Below are positions 45,637-54,331 of a stretch of 64,000 nt of DNA, one piece after another. The position numbers and the translations under genes are program-made. Origin of the DNA: Abyssibacter profundi (GTDB lineage: Bacteria > Pseudomonadota > Gammaproteobacteria > Nevskiales > OUC007); contig NZ_QEQK01000005.1 of the NCBI RefSeq assembly GCF_003151135.1, positions 1 to 64,000 of the forward strand. The letters are read 5' to 3'. The notes under the pieces were generated by a model. It was not told the DNA's origin, made no database searches, and saw nothing but the letters and a program-made list of their open reading frames with translations. The stretch's first letter is position 1, and each line of letters opens with the position of its first letter.

Positions 45637-46503
45637 TCAGGCTGCGATGGCTTTGCGCAGTTTCTTAATAGCCGCTGCTTCGATTTGTCGGACGCGTTCT
45701 GCAGAGATGCCATAGACCTCTGCGAGTTCCTTGAGCCCGGTCTTGCTGTCTTCGGACAGCCAGCGCTGATTGAGGATGTCGCGGCTGCGCTCATCCAGAT
45801 GTTCCAGTGCAGCAGCCAGCTGCTTGCGCTGGCGGGTGTCCCAGTCCGCGTTCTCCAGTGCAGTGGCCGGGTCGGCATCTTCCGAAGCGAGGTACTGTTC
45901 CGGCGCGTACGCCGTACCCTCTTCATCATCGCTGGCCGTCGCCGCAAACGAGACATCTTGCCCGGACAGCCGGCGCTCCATTTGCAGCACGGTTTCGGGT
46001 TTGACGCCCAGGTCTTCGGCAACCGCATTGACCTCTGCCTGGTTCATCCAACCCAGGCGTTTCTTGGAGCTGCGCAGGTTAAAGAACAACTTGCGCTGGG
46101 CCTTGGTGGTCGCGACCTTGACGATGCGCCAGTTGCGGAGAATGAACTCGTGAATCTCTGCCTTGATCCAGTGCACGGCAAAGGAGATGAGCCGAACGCC
46201 GACTTCTGGGTCGAAGCGCTTGACGGCCTTCATGAGGCCGATGTTGCCTTCCTGGATCAGGTCAGCCATCGGTAGGCCATAGCCCATGTAGCCGCGGGCA
46301 ATGTGTACGACAAACCGCAGGTTGGACATGACCAACTGCTGCGCTGCGGAGAGGTCGCCATCATCGACATAAGCACGCGCAATCGCCCGCTCTTCCTCGG
46401 GCTCGAGGACGGGGATGCTGTTCACAGAATGGATGTAGGCATCCAGACTGCCTGTCAGCGGGACCAAATTGGCCTGATTTGAAAGCGCCAGAGCTTGCGT
46501 CAT
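45637..46503 (-). CDS. rpoH: heat-shock sigma factor RpoH (sigma-32)
   Basis: A 288-residue sigma-70-family factor. Region 1.2/2.1 is [22 protein letters not shown], region 2.4 [46 protein letters not shown] (with the RpoH box) and region 4.2 [27 protein letters not shown]. The ATG at 46503 has an ideal AAGGAGG at 46510-46516. Length fits E. coli RpoH (284). It follows ftsX in the usual ftsY-E-X-rpoH order, with a 170-bp leader that has its own promoter-like elements. Confidence 0.97.
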   Translation of the reverse strand: MTQALALSNQANLVPLTGSLDAYIHSVNSIPVLEPEEERAIARAYVDDGDLSAAQQLVMSNLRFVVHIARGYMGYGLPMADLIQEGNIGLMKAVKRFDPEVGVRLISFAVHWIKAEIHEFILRNWRIVKVATTKAQRKLFFNLRSSKKRLGWMNQAEVNAVAEDLGVKPETVLQMERRLSGQDVSFAATASDDEEGTAYAPEQYLASEDADPATALENADWDTRQRKQLAAALEHLDERSRDILNQRWLSEDSKTGLKELAEVYGISAERVRQIEAAAIKKLRKAIAA

Positions 46504-46609
46504 GGGGACCCTCCTTGCGGCCGATAAGTTTACCACGCTCACCAGGCTGCGAGCGTCGTTGAATACGGCTCTTCAGACGCTCGCGCGCGGTGAAAAGTTC
46601 CCGCCGAAA

Positions 46610-46635
46610 CTGGGGGCTACAGGGCGAAATTCAAG
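46610..46635 (-). promoter_or_regulatory. candidate sigma-32-type promoter upstream of rpoH
   Basis: On the minus strand, CTTGAA (46630-46635) and CCCCCAG (46610-46616) are spaced by 13 bp, resembling the sigma-32 consensus CTTGAA-N13 to N17-CCCCAT. It lies 107 bp upstream of the rpoH ATG and just outside the ftsX stop. The -10 match is partial. Confidence 0.4.
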
Positions 46636-46673
46636 AGCGGTTTGTAGCGACCTGGCCCGACAGCAGGGGGGGG

Positions 46674-47588
46674 CTAGCGCGGAACGATGGCACCGAGGTG
46701 GCGGGCGACGGTCCAGGCGGCGCCAAACCAGCCGAGTCCGATTCCCAGCACTAGCAGGAGCAGGCTGCGTCCGAACCCCAGTCCGCTGATGACGAAACTG
46801 GATTGATACAGCGCGGCCAGCTGCCCGGCGGGGCCTGCCATCAGACCCACGCCAATGCCCAGCAGGATCAGGGCCGTGACCCCACCCAGTAGGCCATACC
46901 AGAAGCCGGTATACAGAAACGGTCGCCGAACAAAGGCGTCCGACGCCCCGACGAGCTTCATGATCACAATCTCGTCCCGTCGATTCTCGATATCCAGGCG
47001 GATGGTATTGCCCACGGTGAGTACGACGGCAACGCCCAGCAGGCCCGCAATCAGTACCGCGGCGCGCTGCACCGTTGCCAGAATCGCAAACAGGCGATCC
47101 AGCCACTGATGATCGAGCTTCGCCTGGACGACATCAGGCAGATCACTGATCTCGCGCATGACGGCGTCAATCACCTCGGGTGACTGGGTGGTCTTGAACT
47201 GCACGACGATCACCGCGGGTAGCGGATTCTCTTCCAGCAGTTCAAGCGCTTCGCCGAAGCCGGACAGGGCCTGGAATTCCTCCAGGGCCTGCTGGCGGGA
47301 AATATATGTCGTGCCGCGAACACTCTCGCGAGCCCGAATTTCCGACGCGATCTGTCGGGCGCGCGACTCGTCGGTGCTGTCTGCAAGAAACAGTGATGCG
47401 TTTAGCGTGCCCTCCCAGCTGTAGCCGACGGCATTGATATTCTGAATGACCAGATGCAAGCCGGCCGGCAGGGCGAGCGTGATGCCGATGACCAGAACGG
47501 TGAGCCCGGTGGCAACCGGGCGTTGGTACAGCCGCCCGAGCGTAAACACCAGCGTCTGGGCATGGCGTTTGAAATACTCCGCAATCAT
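46674..47588 (-). CDS. ftsX: cell-division ABC transporter permease FtsX
   Basis: A 304-residue inner-membrane protein with four membrane helices and a periplasmic loop after the first. FtsX together with FtsE activates septal amidases through EnvC-type partners. Typical parts are the N-terminal VLVIGITLALPAGLHLVIQNI, the extracellular KTTQSPEVIDAVMREISDLPDVVQAKLDHQWLDRL region and LTVGNTIRLDIENRRDEIVIMKLVGASDAFVRRPFLYTGFWYGLLGG. Its ATG overlaps the ftsE stop by 4 bp. Eight consecutive G bases lie directly beyond its stop. Confidence 0.94.
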   Translation of the reverse strand: MIAEYFKRHAQTLVFTLGRLYQRPVATGLTVLVIGITLALPAGLHLVIQNINAVGYSWEGTLNASLFLADSTDESRARQIASEIRARESVRGTTYISRQQALEEFQALSGFGEALELLEENPLPAVIVVQFKTTQSPEVIDAVMREISDLPDVVQAKLDHQWLDRLFAILATVQRAAVLIAGLLGVAVVLTVGNTIRLDIENRRDEIVIMKLVGASDAFVRRPFLYTGFWYGLLGGVTALILLGIGVGLMAGPAGQLAALYQSSFVISGLGFGRSLLLLVLGIGLGWFGAAWTVARHLGAIVPR

Positions 47589-48286
47589 GACGCGCCACCG
47601 GACTCGAACGGCGCGGCGGCCGCTCGATCCAGAACCTGGCCGCTTTGCAATGCGATCTCGCGGTAGGGCATCGAGCGGATCAGCTCCACATCATGCGTGG
47701 CGATGAGCAGGGAGACCCCCACTTCGTTGAAGCGCTGGAACAACTCCATGATCTCGGCCGACAGCGCCGGGTCGAGGTTGCCCGTGGGTTCGTCGGCGAG
47801 AATCAGCGGTGGTTTGGCCACGATGGCGCGGGCAATGCCCACCCGCTGCTGCTCGCCACCCGACAGCACCATCGGATACTGGCGTTCCTTGTCGAGCAGG
47901 CCCACCGTATCCAATGCTGCGCGTACACGTCGGGCAATGGTGTCGCGGGTTTCGCCGCGAATCACCAGTGGCAGTGCGACATTGTCGAACACCGTCCGGT
48001 CATTCAGCAGATTGAAGTTCTGGAAAATGACACCGACGTTGCGTCGGTACCGGGCCACCTGATGGCGTCTGACCTGGGCGATGTTCTGGTTGTTGACGAC
48101 GACCTGCCCTCGGCTGGGTCGCTCGATGAGTGCGATCAACTTGAGCAGGGTGGATTTCCCGGCGCCGGAATGCCCGGTCAAAAAGGCCATCTCGCCCTGC
48201 TCCAGGGTGAGTGTCACGTCGTTCAACGCATCGTGACCGCCGGGATAGCGTTTGGAAACCCGGTGCAGGTAGACGATATCACCCAT
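47585..48286 (-). CDS. ftsE: cell-division ATP-binding protein FtsE
   Basis: A 233-residue ABC ATPase. Walker A is [13 protein letters not shown], the Q-loop region [24 protein letters not shown], the signature [16 protein letters not shown], Walker [14 protein letters not shown] and the switch His in LLIATHD. The start motif [11 protein letters not shown] is typical of FtsE. It forms the FtsEX complex with the product of the next gene (4-bp overlap) and follows ftsY after 41 bp. Confidence 0.96.
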   Translation of the reverse strand: MGDIVYLHRVSKRYPGGHDALNDVTLTLEQGEMAFLTGHSGAGKSTLLKLIALIERPSRGQVVVNNQNIAQVRRHQVARYRRNVGVIFQNFNLLNDRTVFDNVALPLVIRGETRDTIARRVRAALDTVGLLDKERQYPMVLSGGEQQRVGIARAIVAKPPLILADEPTGNLDPALSAEIMELFQRFNEVGVSLLIATHDVELIRSMPYREIALQSGQVLDRAAAAPFESGGAS

Positions 48287-48327
48287 GTCGATTCATCCCT
48301 GAGCCTTCCTGGCGTCAGTGCCGAGCG

Positions 48328-49266
48328 CTAGGCGGCAGGTTCAAACAGCGCGTTGATGAAGCTCTGGGCGTTGAACTCGCCCAGATCCTCTGCGGACTCG
48401 CCCACGCCGACGAAGCGGATGGGCAAACCCAGTCGTTTGGCGATCGCAAAGACAATGCCGCCGCGCGCGGTCCCATCGAGCTTGGTCACGGTAATCCCGG
48501 TCAAACCCACGGCTTCGTGAAACTGAACCGCCTGATTAAGCGCATTGTTGCCGGTTGTCGCATCGACGACCAGCATCACTTCGTGGGGGGCGTAAGCATC
48601 ATGCTTTTGCACCACGCGTTTGATCTTGCGCAGCTCTTCCATAAGGTGGCCCTGGGTGTGCAGCCGGCCGGCGGTATCGGCGATGATCACATCAATGCCG
48701 CGACCCTTAGCGGCCTGCACGGCGTCGAAAATCACCGATGCAGAATCGGCGTTCTGGCCCTGGGCGATAACCGGGACATTGTTTCGCTGGCCCCAGGTCT
48801 TGAGCTGTTCGACCGCCGCGGCGCGGAAGGTGTCGCCGGCAGCCAGCATCACCGATTTGCCTTCCTGTTGCAGGCGCCGCGCCAGCTTCCCGATAGTGGT
48901 GGTCTTGCCGGCGCCGTTCACCCCGACCATCAGGATGATGTAAGGCCGGATGAACTCGGGGATGTCCAGCGGCTGTGATACGGGCTCCAGCAGTCCACCC
49001 ATGACGTTGGCAATCGCCTTACGCAACGCCTCTGCGTTGCGAATACGGCCTGCATTGGCTTCGGCACGCAGGTGGTCGACGATGGCCATCGTCGCCTCCA
49101 CACCGACATCGGAGGTCAGCAGGCGGGTTTCAAGCTCTTCCAGGGCGTCGTCGTCCAGTCCCTGGCCGGGCAGCAGGTTGGCCAGATCGTAGGTGAGCCA
49201 CGAATCACCTTTGTTGAGTTTGGCGCGTAGCCGGGTAACAAACCCGCCGCCGTTGTCTGCACTCAT
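48328..49266 (-). CDS. ftsY: signal recognition particle receptor FtsY
   Basis: A 312-residue SRP-receptor GTPase. The N domain ([21 protein letters not shown]) is followed by the NG domain: [15 protein letters not shown] (G1), the [11 protein letters not shown] block, [22 protein letters not shown] (G3), [10 protein letters not shown] (G4) and GVGESAEDL. The acidic A domain present in E. coli FtsY (197 extra N-terminal residues) is missing; the protein starts with [17 protein letters not shown]. The ATG 49266 overlaps the hemL stop by 4 bp. Membrane targeting probably uses the N-terminal helix. Confidence 0.96.
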   Translation of the reverse strand: MSADNGGGFVTRLRAKLNKGDSWLTYDLANLLPGQGLDDDALEELETRLLTSDVGVEATMAIVDHLRAEANAGRIRNAEALRKAIANVMGGLLEPVSQPLDIPEFIRPYIILMVGVNGAGKTTTIGKLARRLQQEGKSVMLAAGDTFRAAAVEQLKTWGQRNNVPVIAQGQNADSASVIFDAVQAAKGRGIDVIIADTAGRLHTQGHLMEELRKIKRVVQKHDAYAPHEVMLVVDATTGNNALNQAVQFHEAVGLTGITVTKLDGTARGGIVFAIAKRLGLPIRFVGVGESAEDLGEFNAQSFINALFEPAA

Positions 49267-50537
49267 GCCGTCCACGCCTCGCGTGCGGCCTCGATGGTCT
49301 GGTCGATGTCATCGCGGCTGTGCGAGGCCGAAACGAATCCAGCCTCGAAGGCCGATGGTGCCAGGTAGACGCCGCGATCCAGCATGGCGTGGAAGAAGCG
49401 ACCGAACCCGTCGGCATCGCAGGCCACCACGTCGTCATAGCTGCGGACCGGGCGGTCGGTCATATACAGGCCGAACATGCCGCCCTGCCAGTCGCCTCGC
49501 AACGCAACACCGGCCCCAGCGGCGTGGGTCACCAGACCCTGGACCAAGCGGCTGCTGCGTTCGCTGAGGTCATCGTAGAAGCCGGGCGCCTGCAGCAGTC
49601 GCAATGTGGCCAGACCTGCCGCCGTGGCCAGTGGATTGCCCGACAAGGTACCGGCCTGGTACACGGGTCCGGTCGGTGCCAATTGCTCCATCAGGTCGCG
49701 GCGACCGCCCAGCGCGCCGACCGGCAGCCCGCCGCCGATGACCTTGCCCAACGTGGTGAGGTCGGGGCGCACACCGTAAACCGCCTGGGCGCCGCCCAGG
49801 GCGACGCGAAATCCAGTCATGACCTCATCGAAAATCAGCACGCTGCCGTGGGCATCGCAAAGGGCGCGCAGCCCCTGAAGAAAGCCGTCGTCCGGTTTGA
49901 CAAAATTCATGTTGCCGGCGATGGGCTCGACGATGATGCCGGCAATATCCTGGCCTCGCGCATCGAACAGTGCACGAACCGAGTCCAGGTCGTTATAAGT
50001 TGCGGTCAGCGTATGTTGGGCGATGTCTGCCGGAATGCCCGGTGAACTGGGCACGCCCAGCGTGAGCGCCCCGGACCCGGCCTTGACCAGCAGCGAGTCG
50101 GCATGGCCGTGGTAGTTGCCTTCGAACTTGACGATGGCGTCGCGGCCGGTCGCGCCCCGGGCCAGTCGGATCGCCGTCATCGTGGCCTCGGTCCCGGAAT
50201 TGACCAGGCGGACCTGCTCCATCGAGGGTACGCAGGCACAGAGCTGCTCGGCCAGGTCGCATTCACGTTCGGTCGGCGCTCCGTAAGACAGGCCTCGGCC
50301 CGCCTGCTCACGGACGGCTTCAATCACCTCAGGGTGTGCGTGGCCAAGAATCATGGGCCCCCAGGAACCCACGTAGTCGATGTAGCGCTGGCCGTCGGCA
50401 TCCCAGATATAGGCGCCGGCTGCGCGATCGATGAAGCGTGGCGTGCCGCCGACGCCCTTGAAGGCACGGACCGGAGAGTTCACGCCTCCGGGGATCACGC
50501 GCTGTGCGCGTTCGAACAGGGATTCGGATTGCGTCAT
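49263..50537 (-). CDS. hemL: glutamate-1-semialdehyde 2,1-aminomutase
   Basis: A 424-residue PLP enzyme of the C5 heme pathway that converts glutamate-1-semialdehyde to 5-aminolevulinate. Motifs: [47 protein letters not shown], the PLP lysine in [18 protein letters not shown] and the [20 protein letters not shown] segment. Its start is 2 bp after the thiE stop. It lies between thiE and ftsY in one minus-strand gene run. Confidence 0.97.
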   Translation of the reverse strand: MTQSESLFERAQRVIPGGVNSPVRAFKGVGGTPRFIDRAAGAYIWDADGQRYIDYVGSWGPMILGHAHPEVIEAVREQAGRGLSYGAPTERECDLAEQLCACVPSMEQVRLVNSGTEATMTAIRLARGATGRDAIVKFEGNYHGHADSLLVKAGSGALTLGVPSSPGIPADIAQHTLTATYNDLDSVRALFDARGQDIAGIIVEPIAGNMNFVKPDDGFLQGLRALCDAHGSVLIFDEVMTGFRVALGGAQAVYGVRPDLTTLGKVIGGGLPVGALGGRRDLMEQLAPTGPVYQAGTLSGNPLATAAGLATLRLLQAPGFYDDLSERSSRLVQGLVTHAAGAGVALRGDWQGGMFGLYMTDRPVRSYDDVVACDADGFGRFFHAMLDRGVYLAPSAFEAGFVSASHSRDDIDQTIEAAREAWTA

Positions 50538-50539
50538 GA

Positions 50540-51157
50540 CTATCCCAGCAGGGCTTGAAGTGAGTGCACGGCTTGGGCTGGGTCCGGGGCGGCGAAAATG
50601 CCCTCCACGGATGCCAGCAAGTCGGCGCCATGCGTGACGAGTTGCGCTGCATTATCCACGGTGATGCCACCAATGGCCGCAACCGGGACCGGCAGGCGAG
50701 CCCGCGCGGCGGCAAGAATATCAGGCTGGGCTGGTGTGGCCGATGGCTTGGTGCGAGAGGGGAAGAACCGGCCGAAGGAGACATAGTCCGCACCGGCCTG
50801 TATGGCGGCTTCTGCCCGTGCCATATCCGCATAAACCGACACGCCGATGATGGCCTCGGGGCCCAGCGTGGCGCGGGCGTCGGCCACCTCGCCATCGTCC
50901 CGCCCCAGGTGGAGGCCGACGCCGAGCCGGCGCGCCAGCGGGATATCGTCATTAATGATCAGGGGCACACCGGCGCGGGCGCAGCATTGCTGTAGTTGCC
51001 GGGCCAAGGCCGGGTCGGGAGACGGTTTGGCCCGGTACTGAAGCAGGGCGGGCGCAGCGGACAAGATGGTTTCGCAGGTCGACAGCAGCTCGGCATCAGC
51101 CCAGCCGGTCGGGGTGATCGGATAAGCACCTCGGAGCCGGCGCATGGCGGCGTTCAC
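50540..51157 (-). CDS. thiE: thiamine-phosphate synthase
   Basis: A 205-residue TIM-barrel enzyme that joins HMP-PP and thiazole phosphate. Seen are [11 protein letters not shown] at the N terminus, [81 protein letters not shown] and the phosphate-binding [20 protein letters not shown] chose GTG 51157 because its codon overlaps the thiD stop (GTGA); an ATG at 51145 is an alternative. The order thiD-thiE is the usual one. Confidence 0.95.
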   Translation of the reverse strand: MNAAMRRLRGAYPITPTGWADAELLSTCETILSAAPALLQYRAKPSPDPALARQLQQCCARAGVPLIINDDIPLARRLGVGLHLGRDDGEVADARATLGPEAIIGVSVYADMARAEAAIQAGADYVSFGRFFPSRTKPSATPAQPDILAAARARLPVPVAAIGGITVDNAAQLVTHGADLLASVEGIFAAPDPAQAVHSLQALLG

Positions 51158-51912
51158 CGGAATCGGCGGGGGATCGACTGGCCCTGTCCGGGACGCAGGG
51201 CGCTGGCCAGTGCGCGATCCACAAACTGTTGGGCGCCGAGTGCAGCCTCCGGGACCGAACGGCCCAATGCCAGGCCAGCGGCCAGGGCGGACGCCAGCGT
51301 GCAGCCCGTGCCATGAAACGACCCTGCGCGCCGCGGCCAGCGCGTGGTGACGGTCTCGGCGCCGATCAGGTGATTGCACACATCGTGGGTTGGCGCATCC
51401 CCTCCGGTGACCAGTGCCCATCGGGCGCCCAGCGCCACGAGGGCGTGCCCCGCAGTCGCTGGATCATCCTGTCCGGTGAGCGCCCGGGCTTCGGGTGTGT
51501 TTGGAGTGACAACCGTGGCCCGGGGAATCAGGGCATCGCGTAACACCGGTACCAGGTCGGCCTCCGCCAGCGAGCCGCCGCCGGATGCGACAAGTACCGG
51601 GTCCAGTACCACCGGGACGTCCTGCAGGCGGTCCAGCAAGGGCAGCAGCGCCTGCGCGCTGGCCGGGCTGGGCAGCAGGCCGATTTTGATGGCTTGCGGG
51701 GGGATGTCCGCCACCACGCGATCCAACTGTGCCAGGAGCTGATCGGCCGGGACTGGAAAGACCGCATAGGCGTTGGCCGTGTCCTGTTCCGTGATCGCGG
51801 AAATCGCCAGGGTGGGATGCGCGCCGCAGGCCGAGATGGTTTGAATGTCTGCGACCAGACCTGCGCCCCCGCTGGGATCGTGGCCCGAAATTACTAGCAC
51901 GTTGGGCGTCAT
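51154..51912 (-). CDS. thiD: hydroxymethylpyrimidine/phosphomethylpyrimidine kinase
   Basis: A 252-residue ribokinase-like enzyme that phosphorylates HMP twice in thiamine synthesis. Motifs are SGHDPSGGAGLVADIQTISACG, the QLDRVVADIPPQAIKIGLLPS region, VVLDPVLVASGGG and the ATP/anion-hole GSFHGTGCTLASALAAGLALG. It heads the thiD-thiE-hemL-ftsY-ftsE-ftsX run. No TPP riboswitch could be recognised in the region upstream. Confidence 0.95.
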   Translation of the reverse strand: MTPNVLVISGHDPSGGAGLVADIQTISACGAHPTLAISAITEQDTANAYAVFPVPADQLLAQLDRVVADIPPQAIKIGLLPSPASAQALLPLLDRLQDVPVVLDPVLVASGGGSLAEADLVPVLRDALIPRATVVTPNTPEARALTGQDDPATAGHALVALGARWALVTGGDAPTHDVCNHLIGAETVTTRWPRRAGSFHGTGCTLASALAAGLALGRSVPEAALGAQQFVDRALASALRPGQGQSIPRRFR

Positions 51913-52401
51913 GGCGCGCAGTCTAGCACTAGTGTGCGGCTTGACTTATGCACAGTGTTGCGCTGCAACATGCAGGCGAGGCACCGCGCTGGTGCGCCCG
52001 TCTGTCGCCTTTGGGGTGGACAAAACTAACTTGTTGTTTTTACTTGGCCATTTCAGATTGGTTACAAGTTGACCGACGTGGAGGATTGCCTGAAAACAAG
52101 CCGGTTTCGGCCACTTGCTGAAGTTCTTTCCACACAGTTATCCACAGCTTCTGTGGGTAGCGCGGAAAATGTTCGTTGTAGCAGTGACTTAGCGCCGTTT
52201 TGTCAGGATTTACTTCGAGTTTGTGATGCAAGCGACTTCGCCCATCGGGTTCCACGGCGGTGCGCGGATCGCGCTGTGCTACCGTCGCGCCATGTCGCCG
52301 AACCCGTTGTCGTATTCGCATCCATCGCAGGGTCTACCGTCCAGGCAGCCCAGCGTCGTGGCTGATGGCGTCCAGGACTGATCCGGCCGGACCAGACCCG
52401 C
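51913..52401. other. 489-bp intergenic region with one DnaA-box
   Basis: The divergent region between thiD and the small lipoprotein gene has no convincing coding frame. It is richer in A/T in the middle (52020-52220). It holds one perfect DnaA box TTATCCACA at 52138-52146, partly overlapped by CCACAG-CTT-CTGTGG, a 6-bp stem. Promoters for both flanking genes must lie here. No tRNA, riboswitch or repeat was recognised. Confidence 0.5.
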
Positions 52402-52638
52402 ATGCGTGAAACGCTCTTGATCGTCGGGCTCAGCCTGTTGATGCTTTCGGCTTGCGAGTTGGTCAGAGACGATGTCGCTCGGGCCGAGCGCAACTGTCAG
52501 CGCGCGCAGCAGGAGCAGGCCGATGCGCAGGAGAATGAGGGCGCGCCCTCGGCCCGCCGATGTGGCTTGATCCGCGCGACCTGTGACATGGATCGACGTG
52601 GCCCCGCCTGCCAGGCCTTGCTGGAGCGTTATCAGTGA
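52402..52638 (+). CDS. small lipoprotein, unrecognised
   Basis: A 78-residue protein with a lipoprotein signal (TLLIVGLSLLMLSA-C). The mature part is polar, Glu/Gln/Arg-rich, with Cys residues in RNCQRAQ, RCGLI, TCDMDR and ACQALL that may pair as disulfides. No family is recognised. It ends in a GTGA overlap with the Popeye-like gene, so the two genes are coupled. The start ATG has no clear Shine-Dalgarno. Confidence 0.6.
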   Translation: MRETLLIVGLSLLMLSACELVRDDVARAERNCQRAQQEQADAQENEGAPSARRCGLIRATCDMDRRGPACQALLERYQ

Positions 52639-53318
52639 TTACGTTGGACAGCGTGTACGTCAATCTGGGCTACGGGCTGATGTTGTTGGCCCTGCTGGCC
52701 CGGGACATGCTCTGGCTGCGGGCAACCCTGATCGTGGCCCAATCCCTACTGTGCACCTATGCCCTGCATACGGGGGCGCCGAATGTCGCCGCATGGAACG
52801 CGTTGTTCGTGGCGATCAACATCATCCAGGTCATCCGAATTTTGATGGAACGCCGCAGGATTATCCTGGCCGAGCCCCTGGCATCCATCCATGCGCTGAA
52901 CTTCGATGTGATGACCGTGCCGGAATTCCTGGGACTCTGGCGGCGCGCCGAGGAGTGCCGTGATGTCACGGGCGAGTTGCTGGCCGAAGGCGTCGCCAAT
53001 GAGCGCCTGATTCTGCTGGTAGCTGGCCAGGTGCGGGTGCTGGTGCAGGATCAGGAGGTGGCGCGCCTGGGGCCCGGTCGGCTGGTCGCCGAAATGAGCT
53101 ACCTGACCCAAGAGCCTACCTCGGCATCGGTGGTCGCGGACGAGCCGGTGACTTATCGAGCCTGGTCGCGCGACACGCTGGATCGCATCAAGCGCAACAG
53201 GCCGGCGCTTTGGAGCAAGTTGCAGGCCGCCATTGGTCGCGACCTGGTCCGTAAAATCCGACAGGTCGACGCTCAGGCCGGCACGGCTCCGGCATCCCGT
53301 GGAAATACGACTACGTGA
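52635..53318 (+). CDS. Popeye-like membrane protein with cyclic-nucleotide-binding fold
   Basis: A 227-residue protein. Three N-terminal hydrophobic segments (LGYGLMLLALLARDMLWLRATLIVAQSLL, then WNALFVAINIIQVIRIL) are followed by a cytoplasmic domain that looks like a cNMP-binding jelly roll: EGVANERLILLVAGQVRVLVQDQEVARLGPGRLVAEMSYLTQEPTSASVVADEPV. This arrangement matches bacterial Popeye-domain proteins. The typical PBC Arg is not obvious, so the ligand is uncertain. The start is GTG 52635, overlapping the small lipoprotein stop. Its last 46 bp overlap the 3' end of fbpC on the other strand. Confidence 0.75.
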   Translation: MITLDSVYVNLGYGLMLLALLARDMLWLRATLIVAQSLLCTYALHTGAPNVAAWNALFVAINIIQVIRILMERRRIILAEPLASIHALNFDVMTVPEFLGLWRRAEECRDVTGELLAEGVANERLILLVAGQVRVLVQDQEVARLGPGRLVAEMSYLTQEPTSASVVADEPVTYRAWSRDTLDRIKRNRPALWSKLQAAIGRDLVRKIRQVDAQAGTAPASRGNTTT

Positions 53319-54331
53319 TCGGTGGCCATGCGAATCCCAATGGGTTCGCCGATTTGGTGATTGTGGTGGCTGGGCACCAGCGAGAGGATGCGGGCCCCAC
53401 TGGGTAGTTCCAGCGTGTACAGGATCTGGGCGCCGCGGAAGGCCTTGCGCCTGACGATGGCCTGCTGCGGGCTGGCGTCATCGTGGATGATGTCGTCCGG
53501 CCGCAGGAGCACGTCCACCTCCTCGCTGGTCGCGCCGACACGTTCGCCGCGCAGGCGCCCCAGTTCGGTATCCACGCCATCGTTGTCCACCGGCCGTCCG
53601 GGGAGCAGCACCCCTTCACCGACAAAACGGGCGACGAAGCGATTCGCCGGTCGATGGTAGAGGTTGTACGGCGTGTCCCATTGCTGAATTTGTCCGGCCG
53701 ACATCACGGCGATACGGTCAGCCACCGCGAAGGCCTCTAGCTGGTCGTGGGTCACCATCAGCGCAGTCATGCCCGCCGCCTTGAGAATTTCACGGACCTC
53801 TTGCGACAGCCGCTCTCGAAGCTCCGTGTCGAGGTTGGAGAACGGCTCATCCAGCAGAATCATCTGCGGTTCGGGCGCCAGCGAACGCGCCAGCGCCACG
53901 CGTTGGGCTTGTCCGCCCGATAGGGCATGGGGAAAGGCATCGGCGTAGGCGGCCAGCCCGACCAGTTCCAGTGCCCAGCGGATGCGTTGTTCGCGGCTGC
54001 GTTTATCCAGATGCCGGAGTCCGAAACCCACATTGCCGGCAACGCTGAGGTGGGGCAGCAGGGCATGGTCCTGGAACACCATGCCGATGCGGCGCTGCTC
54101 GGGTCGCATCATCTGTTCGCCGTCGGCCAGCAGATGGTTGCCGCTGGTAATCCGGCCGGTGTCCGGCTGCTCGAAACCCGCGATCAGACGAAGCAGCGTG
54201 GTCTTGCCGCAGCCGCTAGGTCCCAGCACACAGCCAATTTCGCCGGCCCCGAGTTCAAGGGTCACGTCGTGTAGCACTGGGGTCGCGCCGTAGCGCTTGT
54301 GAACTGCGGTCAGGCTAAGCGGCATGGGCAT
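53273..54331 (-). CDS. fbpC: iron(III) ABC transporter ATP-binding protein
   Basis: A 352-residue ABC ATPase. Walker A is GPSGCGKTTLLRLIAG, Q-loop MVFQDHALLPHLSVAGNVGFGL, signature LSGGQAQRVALARSL, Walker B MILLDEPFSNLDTELR and the switch His in LMVTHDQ. A C-terminal TOBE-like domain follows (VLLPGRPVDNDGVDTELGRLRGE). This is the FbpC/CysA-type layout. It overlaps fbpB by 17 bp and belongs to a minus-strand operon starting at fbpA. Confidence 0.93.
   Translation of the reverse strand: MPMPLSLTAVHKRYGATPVLHDVTLELGAGEIGCVLGPSGCGKTTLLRLIAGFEQPDTGRITSGNHLLADGEQMMRPEQRRIGMVFQDHALLPHLSVAGNVGFGLRHLDKRSREQRIRWALELVGLAAYADAFPHALSGGQAQRVALARSLAPEPQMILLDEPFSNLDTELRERLSQEVREILKAAGMTALMVTHDQLEAFAVADRIAVMSAGQIQQWDTPYNLYHRPANRFVARFVGEGVLLPGRPVDNDGVDTELGRLRGERVGATSEEVDVLLRPDDIIHDDASPQQAIVRRKAFRGAQILYTLELPSGARILSLVPSHHNHQIGEPIGIRMATDHVVVFPRDAGAVPA

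Noticed and set aside
51158-51421. N-terminal extension of thiE
   Set aside because: It lies inside thiD in another frame; ThiE similarity begins at residue 5 after the GTG at 51157.
51913-52060. TPP riboswitch upstream of thiD
   Set aside because: No thi-box core could be found upstream of the thiD start.
52138-52146. Replication origin
   Set aside because: Only one DnaA box, no cluster, no A/T-rich unwinding element pattern and no dnaA/dnaN/gyrB genes nearby.
52040-52321. 93-codon frame in the thiD/lipoprotein gap
   Set aside because: No RBS and no recognisable domain; composition resembles noncoding sequence.
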